Shown piece after piece: positions 9,373-18,691 of a stretch of DNA of 64,000 bases. The notes beneath the pieces are model-generated. The model worked only from the letters and a program-made list of their open reading frames with translations, made no database searches and was not told the DNA's origin. Location: assembly GCA_900316585.1 (NCBI GenBank), contig ONDM01000001.1:62001-126000 (forward strand). Direction: 5' to 3'. Numbering within the stretch: the first letter of the stretch is position 1; each line of letters begins with the position of its first letter. Origin of the DNA: an uncultured Prevotellaceae bacterium. GTDB lineage: Bacteria; Bacteroidota; Bacteroidia; Bacteroidales; Bacteroidaceae. The position numbers and the translations under genes were made by a program.

Positions 9373-10656
9373 ATGAAAAATCTTAATCGATTATTTACAA
9401 TCTTAATACTACTTTTCGTGGCTGTAATTCCTGTTATGGCGCAGGACTTCAGCTTTGGTGAAAGCATTTCCAAGTTTAGTTCGGAGATGGGTTTTACCGC
9501 TTTCTTTGTAGGGGATGGGTGGAAAAATGCCGTTATGATATGTATTGGTTGTTTCCTTCTTTATTTAGCAATCAAGAAAGAATATGAACCACTATTGCTT
9601 TTGCCTATTGCCTTTGGTATGATTCTGACGAATCTCCCAGGTGCAGGCCTTTTCCATACTAGTATGTGGAATGATGAGTTCCTTAATCCTGAAAGTTCAT
9701 TTTATCACAGCTATCGACATGTGATGGCTGAAGGAGGTTTGCTTGATATCCTTTATATTGGTGTGAAAGCAGGCGTATATCCATGTTTGATATTCCTGGG
9801 TGTAGGTGCCATGACAGATTTCGGTCCACTGATTGCTAATCCTAAGAGTCTGCTTCTTGGAGCTGCTGCTCAGGTTGGTATCTTTGCAACCTTTATTCTG
9901 ACTCAGTTGGATATATTTGGGTTTACTCCAGCTCAAGCAGCATCTATTGGTATTATTGGTGGTGCTGATGGTCCTACAGCTATTTTCTTGACTACCAAGT
10001 TGGCTCCTGAATTGCTTGGCCCTATTGCCGTGGCTGCTTATAGTTATATGGCATTGGTTCCTGTTATTCAGCCACCAATCATGAAACTTTGTACAACAGA
10101 GAAGGAGCGTAAGATTCGCATGAAGCAACTTCGTCAGGTTAGTAAGAAGGAGAAAATCATTTTCCCGATTGTTGTAGCAATTGTCGTTTCATTGATTTTA
10201 CCATCTGCAGGTACTTTAATTGGGTGTCTTATGTTAGGTAACCTGATGAAGGAATCTGGAGTTGTGGAGAGATTGAGCAAATGTGTTCAGAATGAATTGA
10301 ACAACATCGTAGTTATTATGTTAGGAACTACTGTAGGTGCAACTGCTACTGCTGAAGCTTTTCTTAATGTACAGACATTGTCCATCCTTTGTGTTGGAAT
10401 CGTAGCATTTGGTGTAGCATCCGCATGTGGTGTTCTATTTGCAAAGATTATGAATCTGTTCCTAAAGGAGAAGATCAATCCACTCATTGGTTCTGCTGGT
10501 GTAAGCGCTGTTCCTATGGCTGCACGTGTTAGCCAGACTGTAGGTTCTAAGGCTGATCCAAGAAACTTTTTGCTGATGCATGCAATGGGACCAAATGTCG
10601 CAGGTGTGATTGGTTCTGCTGTAGCAGCTGGTGCTTTATTAAGTTTCTTAGGTTAA
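9373..10656 (+). CDS. mmdB: Sodium ion-translocating decarboxylase beta subunit
   Basis: This is a 427-residue multi-pass inner-membrane protein of the OadB/MmdB family. The signature [10 protein letters not shown] places the conserved Asp at residue 199; the equivalent Asp in oxaloacetate decarboxylase is involved in sodium binding and carboxybiotin decarboxylation. The family couples CO2 release from carboxybiotin to export of Na+, conserving energy from propionate formation. The first 24 residues resemble a cleavable signal ending in VMAQ, common in Bacteroidetes members. It follows the biotin carrier by 13 bases and is the last gene before a strong terminator. It could serve another biotin-dependent decarboxylase, but mmdA in the operon argues for methylmalonyl-CoA. 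Confidence 0.93.
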   Translation: MKNLNRLFTILILLFVAVIPVMAQDFSFGESISKFSSEMGFTAFFVGDGWKNAVMICIGCFLLYLAIKKEYEPLLLLPIAFGMILTNLPGAGLFHTSMWNDEFLNPESSFYHSYRHVMAEGGLLDILYIGVKAGVYPCLIFLGVGAMTDFGPLIANPKSLLLGAAAQVGIFATFILTQLDIFGFTPAQAASIGIIGGADGPTAIFLTTKLAPELLGPIAVAAYSYMALVPVIQPPIMKLCTTEKERKIRMKQLRQVSKKEKIIFPIVVAIVVSLILPSAGTLIGCLMLGNLMKESGVVERLSKCVQNELNNIVVIMLGTTVGATATAEAFLNVQTLSILCVGIVAFGVASACGVLFAKIMNLFLKEKINPLIGSAGVSAVPMAARVSQTVGSKADPRNFLLMHAMGPNVAGVIGSAVAAGALLSFLG

Positions 10657-10673
10657 TATTTATTGAAATAGTA

Positions 10674-10710
10674 AAAAGCCCTGAAGATTATGTCTTCAGG
10701 GCTTTTCTGT
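10674..10710. terminator. Strong bidirectional terminator after the decarboxylase operon
   Basis: A perfect 14-base stem (10674-10687 with 10693-10706) around the 5-base loop TTATG has AAAA on one side and TTTT on the other. It can end both the decarboxylase operon and the convergent TonB receptor gene. Confidence 0.88.
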
Positions 10711-10731
10711 TTTCAAGTATTTGTTTATTAT

Positions 10732-12801
10732 TTATAATCTTATTTTTACACCACCCATAAACCAAAATCCTGGTTGCTCTACATTGCTTAAATCAAAATA
10801 GTGATGGTTTGTCAGGTTATTCCCTTGAAGGAATATAGTGTATGCATTCTCAACCCACTGAACCTTTAAATCAAGTATAGCATAAGTGCCATATGGGGTA
10901 AGGATGCCGGTACTTTTCCCATTTTCATACATTGTGAATGCACCATTCCTATGCTGTAGCCTGAAATCCCATTGAGCCTCAAGTTTATCTATTATTCGAT
11001 GGCTGGTAGACACAACGAATTTATTTCTAAGGAAATCAAGTGCGTAGTTACTGTCATAAATTTCTGTATTGTCATCACGTTTTTGATTGATGTAAGCATA
11101 GCTGATGTTCAAACGTTTCATGAAAGAATTCGGCCCATATATTTCTTGAAAATTCAATTGCGTGGTAAGTTCGATTCCCATATTGTTCAACTTGAAATTT
11201 GCTGAGTGATAGGAATCATCGGCACTATACTTAACCCAGTCAATCATATCTGTTCCTTTTTGGTAAAATCCTTTCAACTTGGCTTGAAAATAAGGAGTGC
11301 TATATTGTATACCGATGGTATAATCAGTGCTCTTCTCTGGTTTCAACCCTATATTTCCATTGATAGTAGGACTTTTGTAGTAAAGATCTGTGAAAGTGGG
11401 CATACGTAATGCTTGGTTGAATGAAGCATATAATTTCCACCCGTTTATTGGTCTCCAGCTTACGTCGATACCTGGATATATTCTGAATCTATAATCCAGT
11501 GCAGTGTTCATATTAGCCAACAGACCCAAACTAACTGTTACACGTTTCCAAATCAGATCATGCTCCAAGTATAAGCCAATATTGGTTCTGTTATCACTAT
11601 TTGTGTAACTTTTGTCGTGCCCAGGAATTTTGACATATTCTGATTCTTCCATAGGCTTACCTAGGCTATTTGATAGTATTCCTTCATTTCTTATTTCTAC
11701 ACCAAATGAAGATTTACCTAAATGCCAGTCTATGTAAGAATTCAGGTTCATTCCATAAACGTTAAGTTGGTGGAAGTTCTCATATGCTTCAGGATTGGTA
11801 CGGATAAGCAAGTAATGATCCATGGTTCTGCTCCAGTAAATAGATGGCAAAAAGTGAACCCGACCTTTCGTTTCAGCAGAGATGGCAGCCATATACCTGC
11901 GATTCTCTTCATATTGGTTGTTGAAAGCTGCACTATAGAAGGTGTTGGCTCCATAATTCATGGTGCTGTATCCCAGTTGCCATTTTACATTAAGATCAGA
12001 ACTGTTATATCCTCCGTTGAAGAAAGCATTCCCTTTATTGAAATCACTATTCTCGGAACCACCATCACTACGTGAGTAACCTCCAGTTAGTCTGTTATAA
12101 ATTTTCTCTCTTTGGAAGTTTACATTTGCGTCACCAGCTACTGTTCCAAAAGAACCACCTTGAATGTTAACACCCAATTTGTGTTCCTTTTCATTCTTTG
12201 TAATAATGTTGATAGCACCGCTGAAAGCAGAGGAACCATAGATTCGGCTTGATCCTCCTTCAAGAACTTCTATGCGTTCTATATCGTTGACAGATACGGG
12301 AAGGTCTACGGTTAAATGACCTGTGTGAGGATTACTGATGTTTATACCGTTCAGTAAAACGGTTAACTGGTCGCTGTTCCCTCCATTTATTCCAATATCG
12401 GTTTGGATACCATAGGCACCACGTTGTCTTACATCGACACCAGCCACCAATTTTAAAAGATCGTTTACACTTTGGGCTGAAGAAGCCTCAATTTCTTTTC
12501 GCGTAAGCACTTGTACCATTCGAACAGAGTGCTCTGGAGAAAGTGGAATGCGGCTTCCAATTACTTCAAGCTCATCAAGATCATACTCCGTGTCGGAGGT
12601 TTTTACTTGATTTTGACTCTTTTCTACTTTCAAAACAGTTTGAGCCGTAGAAGAGTTTGGAACAGCTAAAGTTAATGTCGCCACGCTTAACACGCAAATA
12701 TTGATTTCTTTCTTCATACTTAGAAAGACTGAATATTTGCGATGGTTAAACTGACGCCACTTAGTTGCGCATTTTCTCCAATTCAATTTTTTTACTCTCA
12801 T
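10732..12801 (-). CDS. TonB-dependent outer-membrane receptor, BtuB-like
   Basis: The product is about 689 residues when started at the ATG at 12801. It has a long positively charged leader before the hydrophobic signal core that ends at STAQ. A plug domain follows with QSVNDLLKLVAGVDVRQRG and IERIEVLEGGSSRIYGSSAFSGAINI, then a 22-strand-type barrel ending in a typical aromatic C-terminus (KIRL). This branch includes cobalamin receptors, but other small chelates are possible. A minus-strand promoter (TTTG-N20-TAATTTTG, 12860-12829) starts transcription near 12822, which excludes an in-frame ATG at 12831; an ATG at 12717 would give a shorter standard signal peptide. No SusD partner, BtuG or riboswitch accompanies it, which is unusual for a Bacteroidetes BtuB. 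Confidence 0.85.
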   Translation of the reverse strand: MRVKKLNWRKCATKWRQFNHRKYSVFLSMKKEINICVLSVATLTLAVPNSSTAQTVLKVEKSQNQVKTSDTEYDLDELEVIGSRIPLSPEHSVRMVQVLTRKEIEASSAQSVNDLLKLVAGVDVRQRGAYGIQTDIGINGGNSDQLTVLLNGINISNPHTGHLTVDLPVSVNDIERIEVLEGGSSRIYGSSAFSGAINIITKNEKEHKLGVNIQGGSFGTVAGDANVNFQREKIYNRLTGGYSRSDGGSENSDFNKGNAFFNGGYNSSDLNVKWQLGYSTMNYGANTFYSAAFNNQYEENRRYMAAISAETKGRVHFLPSIYWSRTMDHYLLIRTNPEAYENFHQLNVYGMNLNSYIDWHLGKSSFGVEIRNEGILSNSLGKPMEESEYVKIPGHDKSYTNSDNRTNIGLYLEHDLIWKRVTVSLGLLANMNTALDYRFRIYPGIDVSWRPINGWKLYASFNQALRMPTFTDLYYKSPTINGNIGLKPEKSTDYTIGIQYSTPYFQAKLKGFYQKGTDMIDWVKYSADDSYHSANFKLNNMGIELTTQLNFQEIYGPNSFMKRLNISYAYINQKRDDNTEIYDSNYALDFLRNKFVVSTSHRIIDKLEAQWDFRLQHRNGAFTMYENGKSTGILTPYGTYAILDLKVQWVENAYTIFLQGNNLTNHHYFDLSNVEQPGFWFMGGVKIRL

Positions 12802-12828
12802 GTTTATTCTTTTTCTTGAAAACAGATG

Positions 12829-12860
12829 CAAAATTAATCCGTTTTTTGTTAAGGAACAAA
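12829..12860 (-). promoter_or_regulatory. Promoter of the TonB receptor gene
   Basis: On the minus strand TTTG (12860-12857) and TAATTTTG (12836-12829) are exactly 20 bases apart. It overlaps the divergent esterase promoter, so the two genes share a regulatory region of about 48 bases. Confidence 0.7.
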
Positions 12861-12876
12861 CTATTTATTACCTTTG
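12845..12876 (+). promoter_or_regulatory. Promoter of the esterase gene
   Basis: TTTG (12845-12848) and TACCTTTG (12869-12876) are exactly 20 bases apart. Transcription would start near 12883, about 15 bases before the ATG at 12898. It physically overlaps the opposing receptor promoter. Confidence 0.72.
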
Positions 12877-12897
12877 TATTGATTTAGAAAATTAGCC

Positions 12898-13644
12898 ATG
12901 ATTGAGACTTTTGAACTTTGGTGTCATCCGTTTAGAGAGAATCGTCGTGTAAATGTTTATTTACCATCGGATTACTATGAAAATGAAGAAAAATACCCTG
13001 TAGTCTATATGTTTGATGGGCATAATCTGTTCGATGATGCAGAGGCTGCCTATGGAAAATCATGGGGGTTGAGAGTTTTTTTGGATTACTGGGATAAAAA
13101 GATAATAGTAGTAGGTGTTTACTGTTCAATGCATGGAAACGACCGCTTAGTTGAATACTCACCTTATAATTATAAAACTGTTTTCACTGGACCAGTTAAG
13201 GGTACCGGTAAATTGACGATGGAATGGTTTGCAACTGTTCTAAAGAATCATATAGATAATACATACAGGACTTGGTCGCATCGAGAGGCAACTGCCATAG
13301 CAGGTTCAAGCATGGGAGGCCTTATGGCTTATTATGCTGTGATAAAATACAATCACATCTATTCTAAAGCAGCATGTATTTCTCCAGCTTTTAGATTGGC
13401 CATTCGTAGTGTGAAAGCTCAGCTCCTGAGAAGTAAGGAATTGTCAGAAGACACAAAGATATTCTTCAGTTGGGGAACGAAAGAAGACCCTAGGGGCATA
13501 TTAGGCAAACAGATCTGGAAATTGGATGCCATGCTTCAAGAGAGAGGCATTGATACATATTGCCTAAAGCACATAAATGGCACACATAGTGAGGGTTCCT
13601 GGGAAAAAGAAATACCACTTTGGATGGATTTCTTATGGAAGTGA
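12898..13644 (+). CDS. Alpha/beta-hydrolase esterase (Esterase D/Fes-like)
   Basis: The 248-residue product has no signal peptide and looks cytoplasmic. The nucleophile elbow is GSSMGG (Ser near residue 139), preceded by the YMFDGHNLFDD segment usual in the putative-esterase family that includes esterase D, ferric-enterobactin esterase and the A85 antigen group. A late Asp and the His in NGTHSEGSWEKE complete the likely triad. The substrate is unknown. The divergent gene encodes a TonB receptor, so release of an imported ester-linked ligand is possible but only an inference. Its last 12 bases overlap the end of the convergent LD-carboxypeptidase gene. Confidence 0.82.
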   Translation: MIETFELWCHPFRENRRVNVYLPSDYYENEEKYPVVYMFDGHNLFDDAEAAYGKSWGLRVFLDYWDKKIIVVGVYCSMHGNDRLVEYSPYNYKTVFTGPVKGTGKLTMEWFATVLKNHIDNTYRTWSHREATAIAGSSMGGLMAYYAVIKYNHIYSKAACISPAFRLAIRSVKAQLLRSKELSEDTKIFFSWGTKEDPRGILGKQIWKLDAMLQERGIDTYCLKHINGTHSEGSWEKEIPLWMDFLWK

Positions 13645-14622
13645 AATATAACCGGGAATAAATTCCAAATCACATTTTACAGGGGTTACAGACATGCGTA
13701 CTAAAGCACCCTCAATAAGAGGATAGTTCTTTTTCACATGTCCTACAGGGAAATTGTAAATCACAGGAATATCTTTGTCTTTAAAATACTGCTCGAACAA
13801 AAAGTTCATATCGGGGTAGTCACCATTATTTTTATAATCAGTGAACTGCCCTATAATAATTCCTTTTATCTTATCTAAAATTCCGTGCAACTTCAATAAA
13901 TTCATATAACGGTCTACATGATCAAAGTTTTCACCTACATCTTCCAGAAATAGAATCAAATTGTCATTTCTCATACAGAAGTCAATACTTGAGCCAGTGA
14001 ATCCACACATCACACTTAAATTACCCCCGATAAGTGTTCCTGTGACATCGCCCAAATGATTCATAGGATGAGAAGGAATCGTATATTGTGGCCTCTTACC
14101 TTTCAAGATTCCTTGTAAGTATAAGCTACAATCATCTTTGCCACCGTATTCCATGAGATGTTCACACATATGGGCATGAATTCCCATAACCCCACTGGTA
14201 ACCCATGCACTATGAAGTACTGTGATATCACTATAACCTATAATCCATTTAGGATTATCCTTGATTACAGACAATGGAATATCTTGAATTTCCTGAATGC
14301 TTCCATATCCACCACGAGTGCACATGATAGCCTTGATAGTAGGATCCAGTAAGGCTTTCAGCAAATCAGAACAACGCTCTTCCTTGGAACCGGCAAAAGT
14401 ACCCTGCGTATTATCTAGTACATGTTCACCTCGAACTGTGACATACCCCCATTCTTTAAGAACTTTTTCAGCTGCAATGACAAATTCCACATTTGGCGTA
14501 CTAGCCGGGCTTATAAGAGCAATTTTGTCACCTTCTTTAAGAAATGGAGGCATGAGTATATTGTTTTGCGCGTATACAGTCATATTCATAATGATTAAAA
14601 AGGAAAAAGCTATAATCTTCAT
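13633..14622 (-). CDS. LD-carboxypeptidase (peptidase family S66, LdcA-like)
   Basis: The 329-residue product starts with a signal peptide ending near VYAQ, so it probably acts in the periplasm. S66 hallmarks are ISPAS near the start, TRGGYGS, the nucleophile Ser in IGYSDIT, the Glu in LFLEDVGE and the His in PVGHVKKNYPLIEG. The family cleaves the L-Lys/Dap-D-Ala bond of peptidoglycan tetrapeptides during cell-wall recycling; S66 also contains microcin C self-immunity enzymes, which cannot be excluded. A TATATTTG box (minus strand, 14650-14643) precedes it. Its end overlaps the convergent esterase gene by 12 bases. Confidence 0.9.
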   Translation of the reverse strand: MKIIAFSFLIIMNMTVYAQNNILMPPFLKEGDKIALISPASTPNVEFVIAAEKVLKEWGYVTVRGEHVLDNTQGTFAGSKEERCSDLLKALLDPTIKAIMCTRGGYGSIQEIQDIPLSVIKDNPKWIIGYSDITVLHSAWVTSGVMGIHAHMCEHLMEYGGKDDCSLYLQGILKGKRPQYTIPSHPMNHLGDVTGTLIGGNLSVMCGFTGSSIDFCMRNDNLILFLEDVGENFDHVDRYMNLLKLHGILDKIKGIIIGQFTDYKNNGDYPDMNFLFEQYFKDKDIPVIYNFPVGHVKKNYPLIEGALVRMSVTPVKCDLEFIPGYISLP

Positions 14623-14733
14623 TAATGTCTGTTTTGGTATTGCAAATATAGCTAATTTGCAGCAGAAATGATTTTTTTAGTTACACAAATTAGAAAACAT
14701 TGGAAAGTATTCTTTCATTTGTTAAAATTGAAT

Positions 14734-14741
14734 TATCTTTG
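14734..14741 (+). promoter_or_regulatory. -7 box before the 14.8-18.6 kb gene group
   Basis: TATCTTTG matches the TAnnTTTG consensus and lies 42 bases before the ATG at 14784. No well-placed TTTG is seen 19-20 bases upstream, so this is a moderate candidate. Confidence 0.45.
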
Positions 14742-14783
14742 TACCACTTTTAAAATTATTATTTTTATTTTTTTTATTTGAAC

Positions 14784-15311
14784 ATGGCTTTTTACGTTCG
14801 TTATTTCGATGCAGAAGCTCTGCTCCCAAAGGAAGAGGATATAATACCTTTTATTGCCAGTTTAAACATGCTTTCTCCAAAAGAAATGAATGTACTTGGT
14901 TCTTATATGGGAAAGCTAAAGAGTGGAACTAACCGTATTTTTTTAGATAAGTCTAAGAAAAAGTATATACTGGCTATAGGTACAGACAAAACTGACATTG
15001 CAGATTTCCAGAAAAATGCCAAAAAGGAGGCTCGCCCAAACAATCCACGTCAGGTAAAACCTGCAATTCGTGAGAATGAATCTGTGATAGATACAGCAAA
15101 GCTCAATGAAGGTTGGTATTTATATTCATTGGATTATCAGCGTTTTGAAGAAGGCATTTATCTTCCTTATACTTTCAAAGCTAAAATCAAAGATGTTAGT
15201 TTGGAAGATGCTTATAAAAAGATGTCTCAATATCTGATGCAAAAGCATCAAGATAGTTTAATTCCTGATTTTCGCCCATCACTTGTCACATCGGAACCCG
15301 TAACCGAATAA
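14784..15311 (+). CDS. Conserved-looking hypothetical protein
   Basis: I do not recognise this 175-residue protein. It has no signal peptide or membrane segment. It begins MAFYVRYFDAEALLP; the middle third is rich in Lys, Arg and Asn (about residues 72-100), and the C-terminal third has alternating aromatic and charged residues. A TTG six bases upstream could add two residues, but the ATG at 14784 is the ordinary choice. It precedes the GH9-deacetylase gene by 19 bases and probably shares its transcript, although nothing in the sequence ties it to sugar metabolism. Confidence 0.75.
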   Translation: MAFYVRYFDAEALLPKEEDIIPFIASLNMLSPKEMNVLGSYMGKLKSGTNRIFLDKSKKKYILAIGTDKTDIADFQKNAKKEARPNNPRQVKPAIRENESVIDTAKLNEGWYLYSLDYQRFEEGIYLPYTFKAKIKDVSLEDAYKKMSQYLMQKHQDSLIPDFRPSLVTSEPVTE

Positions 15312-15330
15312 TTGTATTCCTCTATAGGGT

Positions 15331-17841
15331 ATGAAAAAGTTTCTAGTTTTTATCACCCTGTTACTTCTGCATCTCTCTTGTTATGCAGGGGAGTGGATTC
15401 GTGTGAATCAATTAGGTTATCTGCCTCAATCCGTAAAGGTCGGTGTATATATAAGTAATGAATTGCATCAGATTTCTTCATTTGCTTTAATTGATGCATA
15501 TACTAAAAAGGAGGTTTATGTATTTTCAGAAGATAAAATACATAAAGTTCCTAACTATGGCCAAATGAAGGCGTGTTATAGACTGGACTTTTCTGATGTT
15601 GAAGAAGAAGGTGTCTATTACTTAAAAGTAAATGAAATTCTATCTCCCCGTATTCTAATTAATACGCATGTATATGATGGGACTGCAGATTTTGCACTGA
15701 ATTACATGCGTCAGCAGAGGTGCGGGTTTAACCCTTTTCTAAATGATTCTTGCCATTCGGATGATGGCTACATTGAATTTCATCCTCAAAAAAGCGGGCA
15801 GCATATAGATGTTCGTGGTGGATGGCATGATGCAGCTGATTATCTGCAATATACTACTACTTCTGCCAATGCTATTTATCAGATGTTATTTGCATATGAG
15901 CAGAATCCTGAATCTTTTGCTGATTATTTTGACGCTTCGGGTAGAAAGGGGAAAAATGGCATTCCAGATATTATTGATGAAATAAAGTGGGGACTTGAAT
16001 GGCTTTGCCGTATGAATCCGGAACCGGGTGAATATTATAACCAGATAGCAGATGACCGGGACCATGCCGGCATGCGAAGTCCATCAAAAGATCAAGTTGA
16101 TTATGGCTATGGTTCAGGCAAGGGCCGTTCTGTATATTATTGCAGTGGGGAAGTGCAACCTAGAGGAAAGACTGGCCTGACAAATTTTACTACAGGAGTG
16201 GCCAGTACAACGGGGAAATTTGCTTCATGTTTTTCATTAGGTGGAAGAATACTAAAAGTTTTTTATCCTGATTTTGCTGCTGATTTGCTCTCAAGAGCTG
16301 AAGATGCCTACAAAATGGGAGTAATGAAACCAGGCGTGTGCCAAACTGCTTCTCGTGTTTCACCCTATATTTATGAAGAGGACAATTGGACTGATGACAT
16401 GGAATTAGCTGCGTTGGAGTTATATCGCCAAACTAGCAAAGAAGAATTCTTGGGTCAGGGTCTGGAATATGCCAGAAGAGAACCTATCACCCCTTGGATG
16501 GGAGCAGATAGTGCCCGTCATTACCAGTGGTATCCATTTGTAAATTTGGGACATTATCGCTTAGCTTCTCAACCTTCTACCCAAAAGGAATTCTTGCTAA
16601 ATATGCGTTCTGGAATTTCACGAACCTATGAAAAAGCAAAAGGATCTGCCTTTTTAAATGGCATTCCTTTCATTTGGTGCTCCAACAATTTATGTGTTGC
16701 GATGTTGACTCAATGTAGGTTGTATCGAGAATTGTCTGGGGATAATCAGTTCAAGGAAATGGAAGCAGCTTTGCTGGATTGGTTGTTTGGCTGTAACCCA
16801 TGGGGAACTTCTATGATTGTAGAGTTACCTCTTTGGGGTAATTTCCCATCTCAGCCTCATTCTTCCTATGTAAAACTTGGACTAGGTAATACTACCGGTG
16901 GATTAGTTGACGGACCTGTTTATAGCTCAATCTACAACAGTTTAATTGGCATCAGTTTGTCAGGTCTACCCAATTTGCCAGCAAAGCCATATACAGAATT
17001 TCAGCCCGATCGCATGGTTTACCATGATGCTATTGGAGACTATTCCACGAATGAGCCAACAATGGATGGAACGGCTTCACTAACCTATTATTTATCTTCT
17101 TTACAAAAAGAGGGGATGCTTCAACGGAATGAAAAGTATCATGATAATCACGTTTGGGTCGATGGGGGAATAATTAGGACAAATCCCTATAAGAAAACCA
17201 TAGCTTTAGTTTTCACAGCTGCTGATAAAAGAGATGGAGAAGATAATATTATTAATACCCTAAAAAAACATGGAATAAAAGCTGGTTTCTTTTTCACGGG
17301 AGAGTTTTATGAAAAATTCCCTGATACCATACAACGACTACTTCATGAAGGTCATTATGTAGGTAGTCACAGCTATGGACATCTTCTCTATATGCCATGG
17401 GAAAATCGGGATTCACTTTTGGTTTCTCAAAGTGAATTTGAAAATGATATGGAGAAGAGTTTTAATCTCTTGGAAAAGGCAGGTATTCATTACAAAGATG
17501 CCAACTATTTCATACCTCCTTATGAGTATTATAATCAAACAATTAGTTCATGGGCAAAAGGCATGGGATTACAAGTTGTTAATTTTACACCTGGCACTTT
17601 GAGTAATGCGGATTATACGACTCCAGATATGAGTAATTATCGTAGTTCTAGAGTAATCTTTGACAGAATTCTTACTATGGAGAAGAATGAAGGCCTAAAT
17701 GGTCATATCATGCTTTTTCATTTTGGAACTGATGATTCTCGTACAGATAAGTTCTATAAAGGGTATTTAGATAAATTGATTAATCATTTGAAAAAGAAAG
17801 GATATAGTTTTGTTTCTTTAAAAGATGCTATTGAAAAATAA
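15331..17841 (+). CDS. GH9 endoglucanase-type enzyme fused to a NodB-like deacetylase
   Basis: The 836-residue secreted protein has a signal peptide ending near CYAG, then an Ig-like CelD_N domain (about residues 22-110) and a GH9 catalytic domain (about 120-605). GH9 landmarks are GGWHDAADY with D167 and D170, and the acid Glu E575 in TNEPTMDGTASL. The C-terminal part (about 620-836) is a NodB/CE4-like fold with the metal-binding pair H680 and H684 (HSYGH). Its first motif reads TAADKRDG (D632, D635) instead of the canonical TFDDG, so metal binding or specificity may differ. GH9 enzymes cut beta-1,4-glucans; the deacetylase could remove acetyl groups from a decorated glucan or amino sugar. 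Similar two-module proteins exist in Bacteroidetes as far as I recall. Confidence 0.88.
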   Translation: MKKFLVFITLLLLHLSCYAGEWIRVNQLGYLPQSVKVGVYISNELHQISSFALIDAYTKKEVYVFSEDKIHKVPNYGQMKACYRLDFSDVEEEGVYYLKVNEILSPRILINTHVYDGTADFALNYMRQQRCGFNPFLNDSCHSDDGYIEFHPQKSGQHIDVRGGWHDAADYLQYTTTSANAIYQMLFAYEQNPESFADYFDASGRKGKNGIPDIIDEIKWGLEWLCRMNPEPGEYYNQIADDRDHAGMRSPSKDQVDYGYGSGKGRSVYYCSGEVQPRGKTGLTNFTTGVASTTGKFASCFSLGGRILKVFYPDFAADLLSRAEDAYKMGVMKPGVCQTASRVSPYIYEEDNWTDDMELAALELYRQTSKEEFLGQGLEYARREPITPWMGADSARHYQWYPFVNLGHYRLASQPSTQKEFLLNMRSGISRTYEKAKGSAFLNGIPFIWCSNNLCVAMLTQCRLYRELSGDNQFKEMEAALLDWLFGCNPWGTSMIVELPLWGNFPSQPHSSYVKLGLGNTTGGLVDGPVYSSIYNSLIGISLSGLPNLPAKPYTEFQPDRMVYHDAIGDYSTNEPTMDGTASLTYYLSSLQKEGMLQRNEKYHDNHVWVDGGIIRTNPYKKTIALVFTAADKRDGEDNIINTLKKHGIKAGFFFTGEFYEKFPDTIQRLLHEGHYVGSHSYGHLLYMPWENRDSLLVSQSEFENDMEKSFNLLEKAGIHYKDANYFIPPYEYYNQTISSWAKGMGLQVVNFTPGTLSNADYTTPDMSNYRSSRVIFDRILTMEKNEGLNGHIMLFHFGTDDSRTDKFYKGYLDKLINHLKKKGYSFVSLKDAIEK

Positions 17842-17873
17842 ATCAAGACATCTTTCTAATATAAATTAGTTTT

Positions 17874-18647
17874 ATGAATAAGTATTTAGACGTAGTTAAG
17901 CGCAGTCTTGCATCCCTTAATTGGTTTGAGACACTTTTGCTGGTTGCTATTTTAGCACTCTCTGTTATTTCATTTATAATTAAAGGAGAATTTTCTCTAA
18001 ATAATACCATTGCAGCTGTATCGGCCATCCTAGGCGTTTTTTGTGTTGTCTTGGGAGCAAAAGGTTCTATCGCAAATTGGATATTTGGAATAGTTGAAGC
18101 CTGTCTTCATATTTATATCTGTTTTGTCACTCATATTTATGGTGATTTTCTACAACGTCTCTTATGGAATCTGCCAATGCAGTTTTATGGTTGGAAGAAT
18201 TGGAGAAAGCGTGAGCGTAAAGATAAGTCAACCACTATTGTGACGCGCTACATGTCTTGGAATCAACGCATTTATACCGTTCTAGCCATATTAATCGGAA
18301 CAGTTTGTCTAGGATATTTCCTGAAAGATTTTGGTCCATGGTTGATTGGTCATCTTCATGAGATTCTTCCTGATATGCAATTCAAGACCTTAAAAACAGA
18401 TTATGACCATCCTGTTCAGTTGTGGCTGGATGCTTTCACCACTATCATTTCTATTATTACGGTTTATATATCAACAAAAGCATTTGTAGAGCAATGGTTC
18501 TTATGGCTGATCATAAATATCACCTATATTTGTATGTGGCTTATGAGTGATTCTGATTTCAGTTTCATGACGGTTGCAAAATATAGCGTATATCTTATCA
18601 ATAGTTTTTATGGTATTTGGATGTGGAACAAATTAAGTAAGAAATAA
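17874..18647 (+). CDS. pnuC: PnuC-family vitamin transporter (nicotinamide riboside or thiamine)
   Basis: This is a 257-residue integral membrane protein with seven or eight hydrophobic segments. It carries the PnuC hallmark around residues 98-112, where WNLPMQFYGWKNWRKR contains the conserved Gln and spaced Trp residues that line the substrate path in PnuC structures. PnuC proteins admit nicotinamide riboside by facilitated diffusion. In Bacteroidetes a sister group (PnuT) transports thiamine, usually beside a TPP riboswitch and thiamine pyrophosphokinase; neither is seen here, which mildly favours the NAD role, as does pncB 11.5 kb away. It follows the GH9 gene by 32 bases and ends at a strong terminator. 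Confidence 0.85.
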   Translation: MNKYLDVVKRSLASLNWFETLLLVAILALSVISFIIKGEFSLNNTIAAVSAILGVFCVVLGAKGSIANWIFGIVEACLHIYICFVTHIYGDFLQRLLWNLPMQFYGWKNWRKRERKDKSTTIVTRYMSWNQRIYTVLAILIGTVCLGYFLKDFGPWLIGHLHEILPDMQFKTLKTDYDHPVQLWLDAFTTIISIITVYISTKAFVEQWFLWLIINITYICMWLMSDSDFSFMTVAKYSVYLINSFYGIWMWNKLSKK

Positions 18648-18649
18648 AA

Positions 18650-18683
18650 AAGAAGGCGGTTATAAAAACCGCCTTTCTTTTTA
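18650..18683. terminator. Bidirectional terminator after pnuC
   Basis: AAGGCGGTT (18653-18661) pairs with AACCGCCTT (18667-18675) around a 5-base loop. T-rich sequence follows on the plus strand and A-rich sequence precedes, so it also serves the convergent flavodiiron gene. Confidence 0.85.
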
Positions 18684-18691
18684 CTACAAAA

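Noticed and set aside
12715..12717. ATG at 12717 as the only possible start of the TonB receptor
   Set aside because: It gives a normal signal peptide, but the promoter position and the basic N-terminal extension that I recall from related Bacteroidetes receptors favour 12801. The choice is not certain.
17874..18647. PnuC read as the thiamine transporter PnuT
   Set aside because: There is no TPP riboswitch, thiamine pyrophosphokinase or thiamine TonB receptor next to it, so the more general PnuC call was kept.
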